A DNA stretch of 32,177 nt from Sedimenticola sp. (GTDB taxonomy: Bacteria; Pseudomonadota; Gammaproteobacteria; Chromatiales; Chromatiaceae): the NCBI GenBank assembly GCA_026989135.1, contig JALSJZ010000019.1, positions 1 through 32,177 on the forward strand, written 5' to 3'. A program made the position numbers and the translations under genes. The notes below the pieces were generated by a model. That model had not been told where the DNA came from. It did no database searches and saw only the letters and a list, made by a program, of their open reading frames with translations. This document shows, piece after piece, positions 6,282 to 13,174 of this stretch (positions within the stretch are counted from its first letter, which is position 1; each line of letters starts with the position of its first letter).

Positions 6282-8330
6282 ATGGCCAAAATTGGCGTCT
6301 TTGTCTGTCAGTGCGGCAACAACATTGCGCGCACCGTTGATACTGCCGAGGTTGCAAAATATTGCAGCGAGCAGGATGGCGTGGTGCATGTCGAAGATTA
6401 TAAATTCATGTGCTCCGCCCCTGGGCAGGAGATGTTCAAGAAGGCGATCAAAGAGAAAGGGCTGGATGCCTGTATCGTCTCCGCTTGCAGCCCCAAGATG
6501 CATGAAGCCACCTTCCGCAACGCAGCGGAAGCCGCCGGGCTTAACCCGTTCAAGGTAGAGATTGCCAACATCCGTGAGCAGTGCTCCTGGGTGCATGACG
6601 ATAAGGAGGTAGGCACCGTCAAGTCAAAGGATCTGACCAAGATGATGATTGAACGCATCAAGTTCAACAAGCCGCTGGAACGCTATGTCATGCCGTTGAC
6701 CAAGCGTGCGCTGGTGGTCGGTGGTGGTATCGCCGGCATCCAGGCTGCACTGGATCTGGCTCAGGCGGGCGTTGACGTACATATTGTCGAGCGTGAACCC
6801 TCGCTGGGCGGCAACATGGCGCGACTCTCTGAGACCTTTCCCACCCTGGATTGCTCCCAGTGCATCATGACCCCACGCATGGTGGAGGTGCAGAACCACC
6901 CGCTGATCACCGTGCATGCCTACGCCGAGCTGGAACAGCTCTCCGGCTTCATCGGCAACTTCCGTGCACGCATTCGCCAGAAAGCAAAGTTCGTCATCGA
7001 CGACCTCTGCACCGGCTGCGGTGAGTGCTGGGAAAAGTGCCCCTTCTCCACCGAGAGCGAGTTTGAGATGGGGCTGGTGAAACGCCCGATCATCTACATC
7101 CCGTTCCCACAGGCCGTGCCTACCGTGCCGGTCATCGACAAGACCGAGTGCCCCAAGATTCTGAAGGACAAATGTGGCCTCTGCGCCGATGTCTGTGGCC
7201 CTGACTGTATCGACTTCACCCAGCAGGATGAGATCAAAGAGATCGACTTTGGTGCTATCATCGTGGCAACCGGCTTCCAGCTGATGCCCAACGTCTACCG
7301 CGAGTATGGCGGCTGGCGTCCACCCCACATGACCCCAAAGAAGCTGACCGCCAAGATGCGCAAGGCGCTGCCCCGCTCCGATGCAGGCCGCTTGGTGGAT
7401 GTGATCAACGGGTTGGAATTCGAACGTCTGGCCTCGGCATCCGGCCCCACAGGTGGCCAGATCCGCCGTCCATCCGATGGCAAGATTCCAGAGGTCGTGG
7501 TCTTCATCGCCTGCGTCGGCTCGCGTGACTGCAACAAGGGCGTAGAGTACTGCTCCAAGATCTGCTGCATGTACACCGCCAAGCACACCATGCTCTATCA
7601 GCATGCCGTGCATCATGGCAAATCCTACGTCTTCTATATGGACATCCGCGCCGGCGGCAAGGGCTATGAGGAGTTCATCAACCGCGCCCAGGATGAAGGG
7701 GCGCAGTATATCCGTGGCCGCGTCTCCCGCCTGACCAAGAAGGGGGAGAAGATCCTGGTCAAGGGTGCAGACACCCTCACCGGCCAGGCGGTCGATGTTG
7801 AAGCCGATATGGTGGTATTGGCCACCGCGATGGTGCCACAGGGTGACTCCGAACAGGTCGCTCAAACCCTGGGCATCGGCTACGACAAACATGGCTTCTT
7901 CTCTGAGCAGCATCCAAAGCTGATGCCGGTCGAATCTTCAACCGGCGGCATCTTTTTGGCAGGTGCCTGCCAGAGTGTGAAAGATATCCCAGAAACAGTT
8001 GCCCAAGCCTCTGCAACCGCTGCAAAGGTGCTGGCTCTCTTCTCCAAAGATGAGATGATGCGCGACCCCGAGGTCGCCATTGTCGACCAGGAGAAGTGCA
8101 TGAACTGCTGGGACTGCGTCACCGTATGCCCCTATCTCGCCATCGACCGGGTCGAGCTGAAGGATCGCAACGGCAACTTCCGCAAGTGGGCTGCCTATGT
8201 GAACCCAGGGCTCTGCCAGGGCTGTGGCATCTGCAACACTGCATGCCGCTCCAAGAGCATCGAGCTGATGGGTTACACCAACGAGCAGGTCTACGCCCAG
8301 ATCACCGCCTTTGGCGGGGACATTATTTAA
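6282..8330 (+). CDS. hdrA: heterodisulfide reductase subunit A, FAD and multi [4Fe-4S]
   Basis: HdrA is the flavoprotein of Hdr complexes and in characterised cases the site of flavin-based electron bifurcation. The 682 residues have the long, methanogen-like architecture. An N-terminal domain starts IGVFVCQCGNNI and has the CSAPGQEMF and SACSPKMHE cysteine segments. The FAD-binding GGGIAG is at 147-152. C191/C194 lie in TLDCSQCIMTPRM. An inserted ferredoxin domain has CTGCGECWEKCP from residue 243 and CGLCADVCGPDC near 295. A C-terminal ferredoxin domain has CMNCWDCVTVCP from residue 606 and CQGCGICNTACR from residue 645. The short sulfur-oxidiser sHdrA lacks several of these parts. GGAG at 6271-6274 (GAAGGAG at 6268-6274) precedes the ATG. 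Whether it bifurcates cannot be read directly, but FlxABCD and MvhD partners downstream fit that model. Confidence 0.93.
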   Translation: MAKIGVFVCQCGNNIARTVDTAEVAKYCSEQDGVVHVEDYKFMCSAPGQEMFKKAIKEKGLDACIVSACSPKMHEATFRNAAEAAGLNPFKVEIANIREQCSWVHDDKEVGTVKSKDLTKMMIERIKFNKPLERYVMPLTKRALVVGGGIAGIQAALDLAQAGVDVHIVEREPSLGGNMARLSETFPTLDCSQCIMTPRMVEVQNHPLITVHAYAELEQLSGFIGNFRARIRQKAKFVIDDLCTGCGECWEKCPFSTESEFEMGLVKRPIIYIPFPQAVPTVPVIDKTECPKILKDKCGLCADVCGPDCIDFTQQDEIKEIDFGAIIVATGFQLMPNVYREYGGWRPPHMTPKKLTAKMRKALPRSDAGRLVDVINGLEFERLASASGPTGGQIRRPSDGKIPEVVVFIACVGSRDCNKGVEYCSKICCMYTAKHTMLYQHAVHHGKSYVFYMDIRAGGKGYEEFINRAQDEGAQYIRGRVSRLTKKGEKILVKGADTLTGQAVDVEADMVVLATAMVPQGDSEQVAQTLGIGYDKHGFFSEQHPKLMPVESSTGGIFLAGACQSVKDIPETVAQASATAAKVLALFSKDEMMRDPEVAIVDQEKCMNCWDCVTVCPYLAIDRVELKDRNGNFRKWAAYVNPGLCQGCGICNTACRSKSIELMGYTNEQVYAQITAFGGDII

Positions 8331-8356
8331 GTCTTCAGGTTTAAAAGAGCTGATAC

Positions 8357-8842
8357 ATGGGAAAGAAAATCGAAATACATGACTTTGAACCAAAGATCAT
8401 GGCCTTCGTGTGCAAATGGTGCACATACTCTGGTGCCGACCTTGCCGGTACCAGCCGGATGGACTATTCGCCCAACGTGCGTATGATACGCCTGCCCTGC
8501 TCAGGCCGTATTGATCCACAATTCATGATCAAGGCATTCGAACAGGGTGCTGATGGCGTCTTCATCTCTGGCTGCCACCCCGGCGACTGCCACTATAACG
8601 AAGGCAACTATTATGCCCGCCGACGCAACACCACCTTTCGTCAACTGATGGACTTCCATGGTATTGATATCGAGCGCATTGAGTTTTCCTGGATATCCGC
8701 AGCAGAGGCGATTAAGTGGACTGAAGTCATTGATGCCTTTACCGAAAAGGTGCGTGAATTAGGCCGTCACCCGCAATATGATGATGAAGTTGTTGACCCC
8801 TACGCCCAGTTTCTGGTGCAGAACAAACAGGAGTCCGCATGA
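8357..8842 (+). CDS. flxD: MvhD/FlxD-like [2Fe-2S] adaptor protein
   Basis: Small electron-transfer adaptor linking an electron-donating module (F420-non-reducing hydrogenase in methanogens, FlxABC in bacteria) to HdrA. The 161-residue product shows the family pattern: VCKWCTYSGADLAG with C19 and C22, then RMIRLPCSGRIDP, and later SGCHPGDCHYNEGNYYARRR. Length and cysteine pattern agree with MvhD. It follows hdrA by 26 bases and overlaps the start of the next gene by 4 bases (ATGA), so the two are translationally coupled. No hydrogenase large or small subunit gene is present in the window, so the donor is more likely NADH through the flx genes that follow. Confidence 0.9.
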   Translation: MGKKIEIHDFEPKIMAFVCKWCTYSGADLAGTSRMDYSPNVRMIRLPCSGRIDPQFMIKAFEQGADGVFISGCHPGDCHYNEGNYYARRRNTTFRQLMDFHGIDIERIEFSWISAAEAIKWTEVIDAFTEKVRELGRHPQYDDEVVDPYAQFLVQNKQESA

Positions 8843-9732
8843 TCGAAGCAATCCGTAACCAGGCCCGTCTGCTGCTGGAAAATGGTGATGTTGATGTCGT
8901 CATCGGTTATGCCGAAGGGAGCGACCCCTCACGCACAACACCGATTTTCATACGCAAGGCCGAAGATGTAGAGAAACTGATCTACGATCCACGCTGCATC
9001 AACTCACTGCCGCTCTATCTCAACAAGCGCCACGAATACACCCGCAAGGGCTGGAAGAAGACCGCCATTATCGGCAAGGGTTGTGACATCCGCGCCATCG
9101 TTCAGCTGATCGCCGAAAATCAGCTGAAACGCGATGAGATCTACATCCTGGGCGTCCCTTGCGAGGGCGTTGTCTCCCACCCTGAAAAATGGGATGGCAG
9201 CCTGCACGATGGCAACCGCGCCAGCAAATGTATCGGCTGTGATGTCATGACACCGCATGAGACGGACTTCTTCCCCGGCGACAAACCGGATGTTGACCGC
9301 TCCACCCCCTATGAGGCGACCTCAAAAAATGTCGCTACACTCATGGAGCTGGAGCTGGACAAGCGGTTTGCCTTCTGGCGAACAGACTTCGACCGCTGCT
9401 TTAAATGCTATGCCTGCCGTGAGGTCTGCCCTCACTGCTCATGCAATACCTGCATTACCGATGAGACCACGCCCAGCTGGATCGACCCGGCCGCACATAA
9501 AAAGGGCGTATTCTCCTGGCATCTGACCCGCGCCATGCATCTGGTTGGACGCTGTACCGGCTGCGGCGAATGCACCCGCGCCTGCCCAATGGGTATTCAG
9601 GTGGATCTCTTCAACCAGCGCATGAAAGAGGTTGTACAAGAGAGCTACAGTTACAAACCGGGCTACTCCCTGGAAGACAAGCATCCGTTGATCACCTACA
9701 AGGTCGATGATCGCGAGGATTTCATCAAGTAA
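8839..9732 (+). CDS. flxC: FlxC-like 4Fe-4S protein of the NADH-Hdr module
   Basis: Iron-sulfur protein of 297 residues. The N-terminal part (VDVVIGYAEGSDPSRTTP, GKGCDIRAIVQLI, ILGVPCEGVV, KCIGCDVMTPHE) resembles the F420 hydrogenase/dehydrogenase beta-subunit fold. The C-terminal part has two ferredoxin-like sites, CFKCYACREVCPHCSCNTC near residue 191 and RCTGCGECTRACPMGI near 238. This combination is the FlxC type found beside FlxD in FlxABCD-HdrABC clusters. The extra cysteines in the first site could bind more than one cluster. It starts inside the 3' end of the MvhD-like gene. It is predicted to relay electrons from FlxAB to FlxD/HdrA, and could also be a docking site for ferredoxin. The name follows position and motif order; I cannot confirm orthology by search. 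Confidence 0.8.
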   Translation: MIEAIRNQARLLLENGDVDVVIGYAEGSDPSRTTPIFIRKAEDVEKLIYDPRCINSLPLYLNKRHEYTRKGWKKTAIIGKGCDIRAIVQLIAENQLKRDEIYILGVPCEGVVSHPEKWDGSLHDGNRASKCIGCDVMTPHETDFFPGDKPDVDRSTPYEATSKNVATLMELELDKRFAFWRTDFDRCFKCYACREVCPHCSCNTCITDETTPSWIDPAAHKKGVFSWHLTRAMHLVGRCTGCGECTRACPMGIQVDLFNQRMKEVVQESYSYKPGYSLEDKHPLITYKVDDREDFIK

Positions 9733-9800
9733 CACAGAACAGAAATATCAGCCCAGACAAGACCCGGCTACATTTGAGTTTTAATTCGAACTGTAAATTT

Positions 9801-10913
9801 ATGAAAACAGCCACACTGAACAAAAGCGATATCGGCAAATGCATTGATCTGTTATTGCAGGCCGATCTGCGGGTGATCGCCCCACGCCTTCAACCCCAGG
9901 TGGACGAAGATGGCCCGGATGCCCTTGAAGTCCTCACTTTCACCGAGGTTAAATCCGGTGAGGATCACCAGGTTGGCGAGGGTCTGCTGCCACTCAACGG
10001 CGTAAAAGAGTTCCTGTTTGCAAAACATGAACCCCTCTTTGCCTACGAGAAGCGTGGCAAAAAGATCGAGATCATCCCGGTTCATCACGAATACCCGCAG
10101 ACGGTAATCATTGGTGTGCGTCCCTGTGATGCGGCCTCCATCGCCTCACTGGAGTCGGTATTTTCCGATGCCAACGCAGGTTTTGAAGACCCCTTCTTCA
10201 CCGAACGGCGTTCGCGCACCACCTTCATTACCTACTCCTGCACCGCACCCGATAGCAGCTGCTTCTGTACCTCAGTCGAGCTATCACCCGATAGCGCCAA
10301 GGGGTCAGATCTGCACTTGACTGAGATCGGTGACGGTCGTCTGCATGTCGAGGTGATCACCAAGGCCGGTGAGGCCGTGGCTAAACAGCTTCAGGATCTG
10401 CTTGAAGGAGAGGGCGACCAGGCCGCACGTGAAAAGGCTGGCGCTGAAGTCACCGAAAAGCTGACCCGCATTCGTGATTCAGCCCCCATCATGGAGTGGC
10501 TGATGGACACCGCCAACTTTGACGATGAGATGTGGCAACGCCTCGGCGAGAAGTGCATCGGCTGTGGAGCCTGTACATTTGTCTGCCCCACCTGCCACTG
10601 CTTTGACATCGTTGACGAGAATAAAGGCTCCAAGGGCTATCGTGTCAAATTCTGGGACTCCTGTCAGTTTGACCACTTCACCCTGCACGCCTCTGGCCAC
10701 AACCCGCGTGACTGGCAGTACAAACGCTATCGCAACCGTTTCAACTGCAAGTTCAAGATCTATCCAGAGAAATTTGAGACGCCAGGTTGCGTCGGCTGTG
10801 GTCGTTGTATCCGCGCCTGTCCGGTCAATCTGGATATTACCGAATACATGGCCGAGGTCGCCCACAAGGCTGCCAACCCAAACGCCATGAAAGCTGACCC
10901 AGATTTCGAATAA
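9801..10913 (+). CDS. flxB: FlxB-like 4Fe-4S dicluster protein (hydrogenase beta-subunit family)
   Basis: Belongs to the HydB/HyhS-type 4Fe-4S dicluster family that pairs with an FNR-like flavoprotein. The 370 residues contain an N-terminal region of about 240 residues with VIIGVRPCDAASIASLE and cysteine-rich SCTAPDSSCFCTS. KCIGCGACTFVCPTCHCFDI starts at residue 251, GYRVKFWDSCQFDHF follows, and CVGCGRCIRACPVNLDI starts at 330. All are typical of this family. The frame is open from a TTG at 9774, but the ATG at 9801 gives the expected N-terminus (MKTATLNKSDI). Neither start has a strong ribosome site, so the start is uncertain by nine codons. The gap of 68 bases to the gene before it is the widest so far in the cluster. 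Confidence 0.85.
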   Translation: MKTATLNKSDIGKCIDLLLQADLRVIAPRLQPQVDEDGPDALEVLTFTEVKSGEDHQVGEGLLPLNGVKEFLFAKHEPLFAYEKRGKKIEIIPVHHEYPQTVIIGVRPCDAASIASLESVFSDANAGFEDPFFTERRSRTTFITYSCTAPDSSCFCTSVELSPDSAKGSDLHLTEIGDGRLHVEVITKAGEAVAKQLQDLLEGEGDQAAREKAGAEVTEKLTRIRDSAPIMEWLMDTANFDDEMWQRLGEKCIGCGACTFVCPTCHCFDIVDENKGSKGYRVKFWDSCQFDHFTLHASGHNPRDWQYKRYRNRFNCKFKIYPEKFETPGCVGCGRCIRACPVNLDITEYMAEVAHKAANPNAMKADPDFE

Positions 10914-10993
10914 ATCACCGGGAGTGATTTATCACGTAAGCCCCACAAGGGTAAGTCTCAGGGACGAGACAAATAATTAAAGGTATTACATCC

Positions 10994-11839
10994 GTGTCCA
11001 ATATCTATCAACCCGATCTCATGACCATTACCAAGGTCATCCAGGAAGCGCCGGGCATCAAAACCTTTCACCTGAAATTTCAGGATGAAGAGGTCGCCAA
11101 CAACTTTAGCTTCGAGACAGGCCAATTTGGTGAATACTCTGCCTTTGGTGCTGGAGAGAGTACATTCTGTATCGCCTCCTCCCCAACCCGCCCGGAACAT
11201 ATCGAGTGCTGTTTTCGTGAAACAGGCAAGGTCACCACAGCACTGGCCAACCTGACTGAAGGTGACACCATTGGCTTTCGCGGCCCCTATGGCAACACCT
11301 TCCCACTTGACGATTGGAAGGGTAAAAACCTCATCTTCATCGGTGGCGGCATCGCCCTCCCCCCGCTGCGTTCTGTCATCTGGAACTGCCTCGACCTGCG
11401 CGAGCAGGACGGCCGCTTCGGGCATATCTCCATCGTTTATGGGGCTCGCTCTGTGCAGGATCTGGTCTACAAACGCGAGATCGAGGAGTGGAACCAGATG
11501 GAGAATGTCACCATGGTCAAAACGGTTGATCCCGGTGGCGAGACCGACGATTGGGATGGCCACGTAGGCTTTGTGCCCCATGTGCTGGAGAATGATTTCA
11601 AGCCCGATCCAGAGAACACCGTCGCCATCGTCTGCGGCCCCCCCATCATGATCAAGTTCGCCTTTGAAGCGCTGGAACGCCTCGGCTTCAAGCAGGAGCA
11701 GATGGTCACCACCATGGAAAACCGCATGAAATGCGGCCTGGGCAAATGCGGGCGCTGCAACATCGGCTCTGTCTATGTCTGCATCGACGGCCCCGTCTTC
11801 ACCGCGACTCAACTGGCAGCACTGCCTAACGACTTCTAG
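10994..11839 (+). CDS. flxA: FlxA-like FAD/NAD(P)H-binding oxidoreductase
   Basis: Predicted entry point for NAD(P)H electrons. The 281 residues follow the ferredoxin-NADP reductase plan. A beta-barrel FAD domain has GQFGEYSAFG and STFCIASSPTRPEHIE near 45-75. The nucleotide-binding domain has FIGGGIALPPLRSVIW near 115 and VAIVCGPPIMIKFAF near 215. A C-terminal iron-sulfur segment, MKCGLGKCGRCNIGSVYVC, is near 245-263, as in hydrogenase gamma subunits and dihydroorotate dehydrogenase electron-transfer subunits. It starts at GTG 10994 with AAAGG about 10 bases upstream. It is the last gene of the cluster. The 80 bases before it contain small inverted repeats (GTCTC/GAGAC around 10955-10970). 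Preference for NADH over NADPH is assumed from FlxA and not read from sequence. Confidence 0.87.
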   Translation: MSNIYQPDLMTITKVIQEAPGIKTFHLKFQDEEVANNFSFETGQFGEYSAFGAGESTFCIASSPTRPEHIECCFRETGKVTTALANLTEGDTIGFRGPYGNTFPLDDWKGKNLIFIGGGIALPPLRSVIWNCLDLREQDGRFGHISIVYGARSVQDLVYKREIEEWNQMENVTMVKTVDPGGETDDWDGHVGFVPHVLENDFKPDPENTVAIVCGPPIMIKFAFEALERLGFKQEQMVTTMENRMKCGLGKCGRCNIGSVYVCIDGPVFTATQLAALPNDF

Positions 11840-11845
11840 AGAATT

Positions 11846-11956
11846 GGGAGCGGGACTTCAGTCCCGCCTCCGCAGGAAGTTCAGATCAGCAGGGTTAGCG
11901 ATAGTGTAACCCACCATCAAAGATCCATTCGGCGCAATACGCTACGCTATTGCGCC
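11846..11956. repeat. cluster of three REP-like palindromes
   Basis: Three separate hairpins stand within 107 bases after flxA. GCGGGACTTCAGTCCCGC is at 11850-11867. GGGTTA (11892-11897) pairs with TAACCC (11907-11912). GGCGCAATA (11931-11939) pairs with TATTGCGCC (11948-11956). None is followed by a T run, so they are not typical intrinsic terminators. The first shares its GGGACT...AGTCCC core with the double palindrome at 30844-30909. Short, GC-rich, multi-copy palindromes in intergenic DNA fit REP elements, although copy number outside the window is unknown. They may stabilise the 3' end of the long hdr-tfr-flx transcript. Confidence 0.7.
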
Positions 11957-11991
11957 CTACGGTTCTGACAAGAATCGAATGAATTTTATTT

Positions 11992-12012
11992 CATTTTAAG
12001 AGTCTTAAAATG
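11992..12012. promoter_or_regulatory. perfect 21-bp palindrome, candidate operator
   Basis: Arms CATTTTAAGA and TCTTAAAATG surround a single central G, with all ten positions paired. It lies 56 bases upstream of the cytochrome c'-like gene, has no following T run, and is AT-rich. An operator for a dimeric regulator is more likely than a terminator. I do not recognise the regulator. Confidence 0.5.
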
Positions 12013-12068
12013 CAGGCAGAATCAGCCGCTTCATAATACATTCAAAACCATAATCAGCTAGAGATCTT

Positions 12069-12623
12069 ATGACCAAATCCTTTCGCCTCTCTCTTATATT
12101 TATCATCTCTATCAGCCTCAGCAATCTGGCATTTGCCAAACCAGAGGACGATCACGCTGGGCATGATTCACAGCAGACACCCTCTGTCACCACCCTCTCG
12201 CCGGCCATTCGTGAGCTGCTGACCCAAGAGATGCAGAGCATCCAGAAAAGCATGACAGAACTGCTGCCACTGATCGCCTCTGGTGAGTGGCATGGCGTCT
12301 CCCAGCTTGCAGCAAGGATTGCCAATGGGCACATCATGAAACAGAGGCTGACTCCGGCACAGGCACAGGAGCTGATGGCCACCCTGCCCCAGGGGTTCAA
12401 GGCGCTGGACAATAACTTTCACAGCGCTGCCAATATGATGTCCCGTGCCGCCAAAGAGGGACATATTGAACTGGTCACCTTCTACTACTACCGCCTCACC
12501 GAAGGTTGTGTCAGCTGTCACAGCCAATATGCCACACACCGCTTTCCTGCGCTGATCAAGGCACCGGCAGATGGACATTCACATGCGCCAGAAAAACCGA
12601 TGCATGATGGGCATCACCACTAA
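12069..12623 (+). CDS. secreted cytochrome c'-like monoheme protein with His-rich termini
   Basis: Periplasmic c-type cytochrome of 184 residues. A signal peptide is clear (basic MTKSFR, then a hydrophobic run to NLAFA, cleavage near residue 23). One heme site, CVSCH at 147-151, sits near the C-terminus behind long helical segments, the layout of class II (cytochrome c') four-helix proteins. Known cytochromes c' bind NO or act as electron carriers; which applies here is unknown. Unusual are the histidine-rich ends: DDHAGHDS just after the signal peptide, and a tail with HSHAPEKPMHDGHHH that could bind metal. The ribosome site is weak (AGAGA upstream of ATG 12069). It stands between the hdr cluster and dsbB, and its heme would be attached by the Ccm system encoded at 20198-27222. 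Confidence 0.8.
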   Translation: MTKSFRLSLIFIISISLSNLAFAKPEDDHAGHDSQQTPSVTTLSPAIRELLTQEMQSIQKSMTELLPLIASGEWHGVSQLAARIANGHIMKQRLTPAQAQELMATLPQGFKALDNNFHSAANMMSRAAKEGHIELVTFYYYRLTEGCVSCHSQYATHRFPALIKAPADGHSHAPEKPMHDGHHH

Positions 12624-12646
12624 ACCGTTATACCGGGAATGATTCC

Positions 12647-13174
12647 ATGAGCCTTCTGCATGTTATCTCCAAACGCCGGGTAAACCTGTTTGGATTTATT
12701 ATCTGTGCCTCTCTGATTGGCGCTGCACTCTATCTGCAAGAGGTCGGACACGAGCCCTGCCCACTCTGCATATTGCAGCGTGTCGCCTTTATCGCAATGG
12801 GTATCCTGTTTCTTCTTGCTGCGCTGCACAACCCGGCCGGGCGCATTGGAGGACGCATCTATGGCCTGTTGATCGCCACCGTTGGAACCCTGGGGGGCAT
12901 CATTGCCGGGCGGCATGTCTGGCTACAGCATCTGCCACCCGACCAGGTGCCAGAGTGCGGCCCCGGACTGGAGTACATGATGGAGGTCTTCCCACTGGCC
13001 GAAGCGATGCAGAAGATCTTTAAAGGATCTGGCGAGTGTGCCGAGGTCTCCTGGACATTCTTGACGCTCAGCATTCCCGAATGGTCTTTGATTCTGTTCT
13101 TCATCCTTACTGTGGTAGGGCTGTTACGAAACTGGGCCTATCGCGAGCGCAGCAACCCCTATTCAATCCTCTGA
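12647..13174 (+). CDS. dsbB: disulfide bond formation protein B
   Basis: Inner-membrane quinone-dependent oxidase that re-oxidises DsbA. The 175 residues show four hydrophobic segments and both redox cysteine pairs: C38/C41 in EPCPLCILQR, directly followed by the arginine that lies near the quinone in DsbB, and C104/C131 in the second periplasmic loop. Length matches E. coli DsbB (176). The ATG at 12647 lies 23 bases after the cytochrome c'-like gene, suggesting cotranscription. The last 12 bases overlap the convergent gene at 13163-14293, so the two messages share complementary 3' ends. No dsbA is present in the window. Confidence 0.95.
   Translation: MSLLHVISKRRVNLFGFIICASLIGAALYLQEVGHEPCPLCILQRVAFIAMGILFLLAALHNPAGRIGGRIYGLLIATVGTLGGIIAGRHVWLQHLPPDQVPECGPGLEYMMEVFPLAEAMQKIFKGSGECAEVSWTFLTLSIPEWSLILFFILTVVGLLRNWAYRERSNPYSIL

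Noticed and set aside
6624-7913. Long minus-strand open frame (429 codons) opposite hdrA
   Set aside because: It is the antisense shadow of a clear HdrA gene, with Gly/Ala/His/Asp-rich sequence, no start signal and no recognisable domain.
11850-11867. Hairpin after flxA as an intrinsic terminator
   Set aside because: Strong stem but no T run; the shared core with 30844-30909 makes a REP-type repeat more likely.
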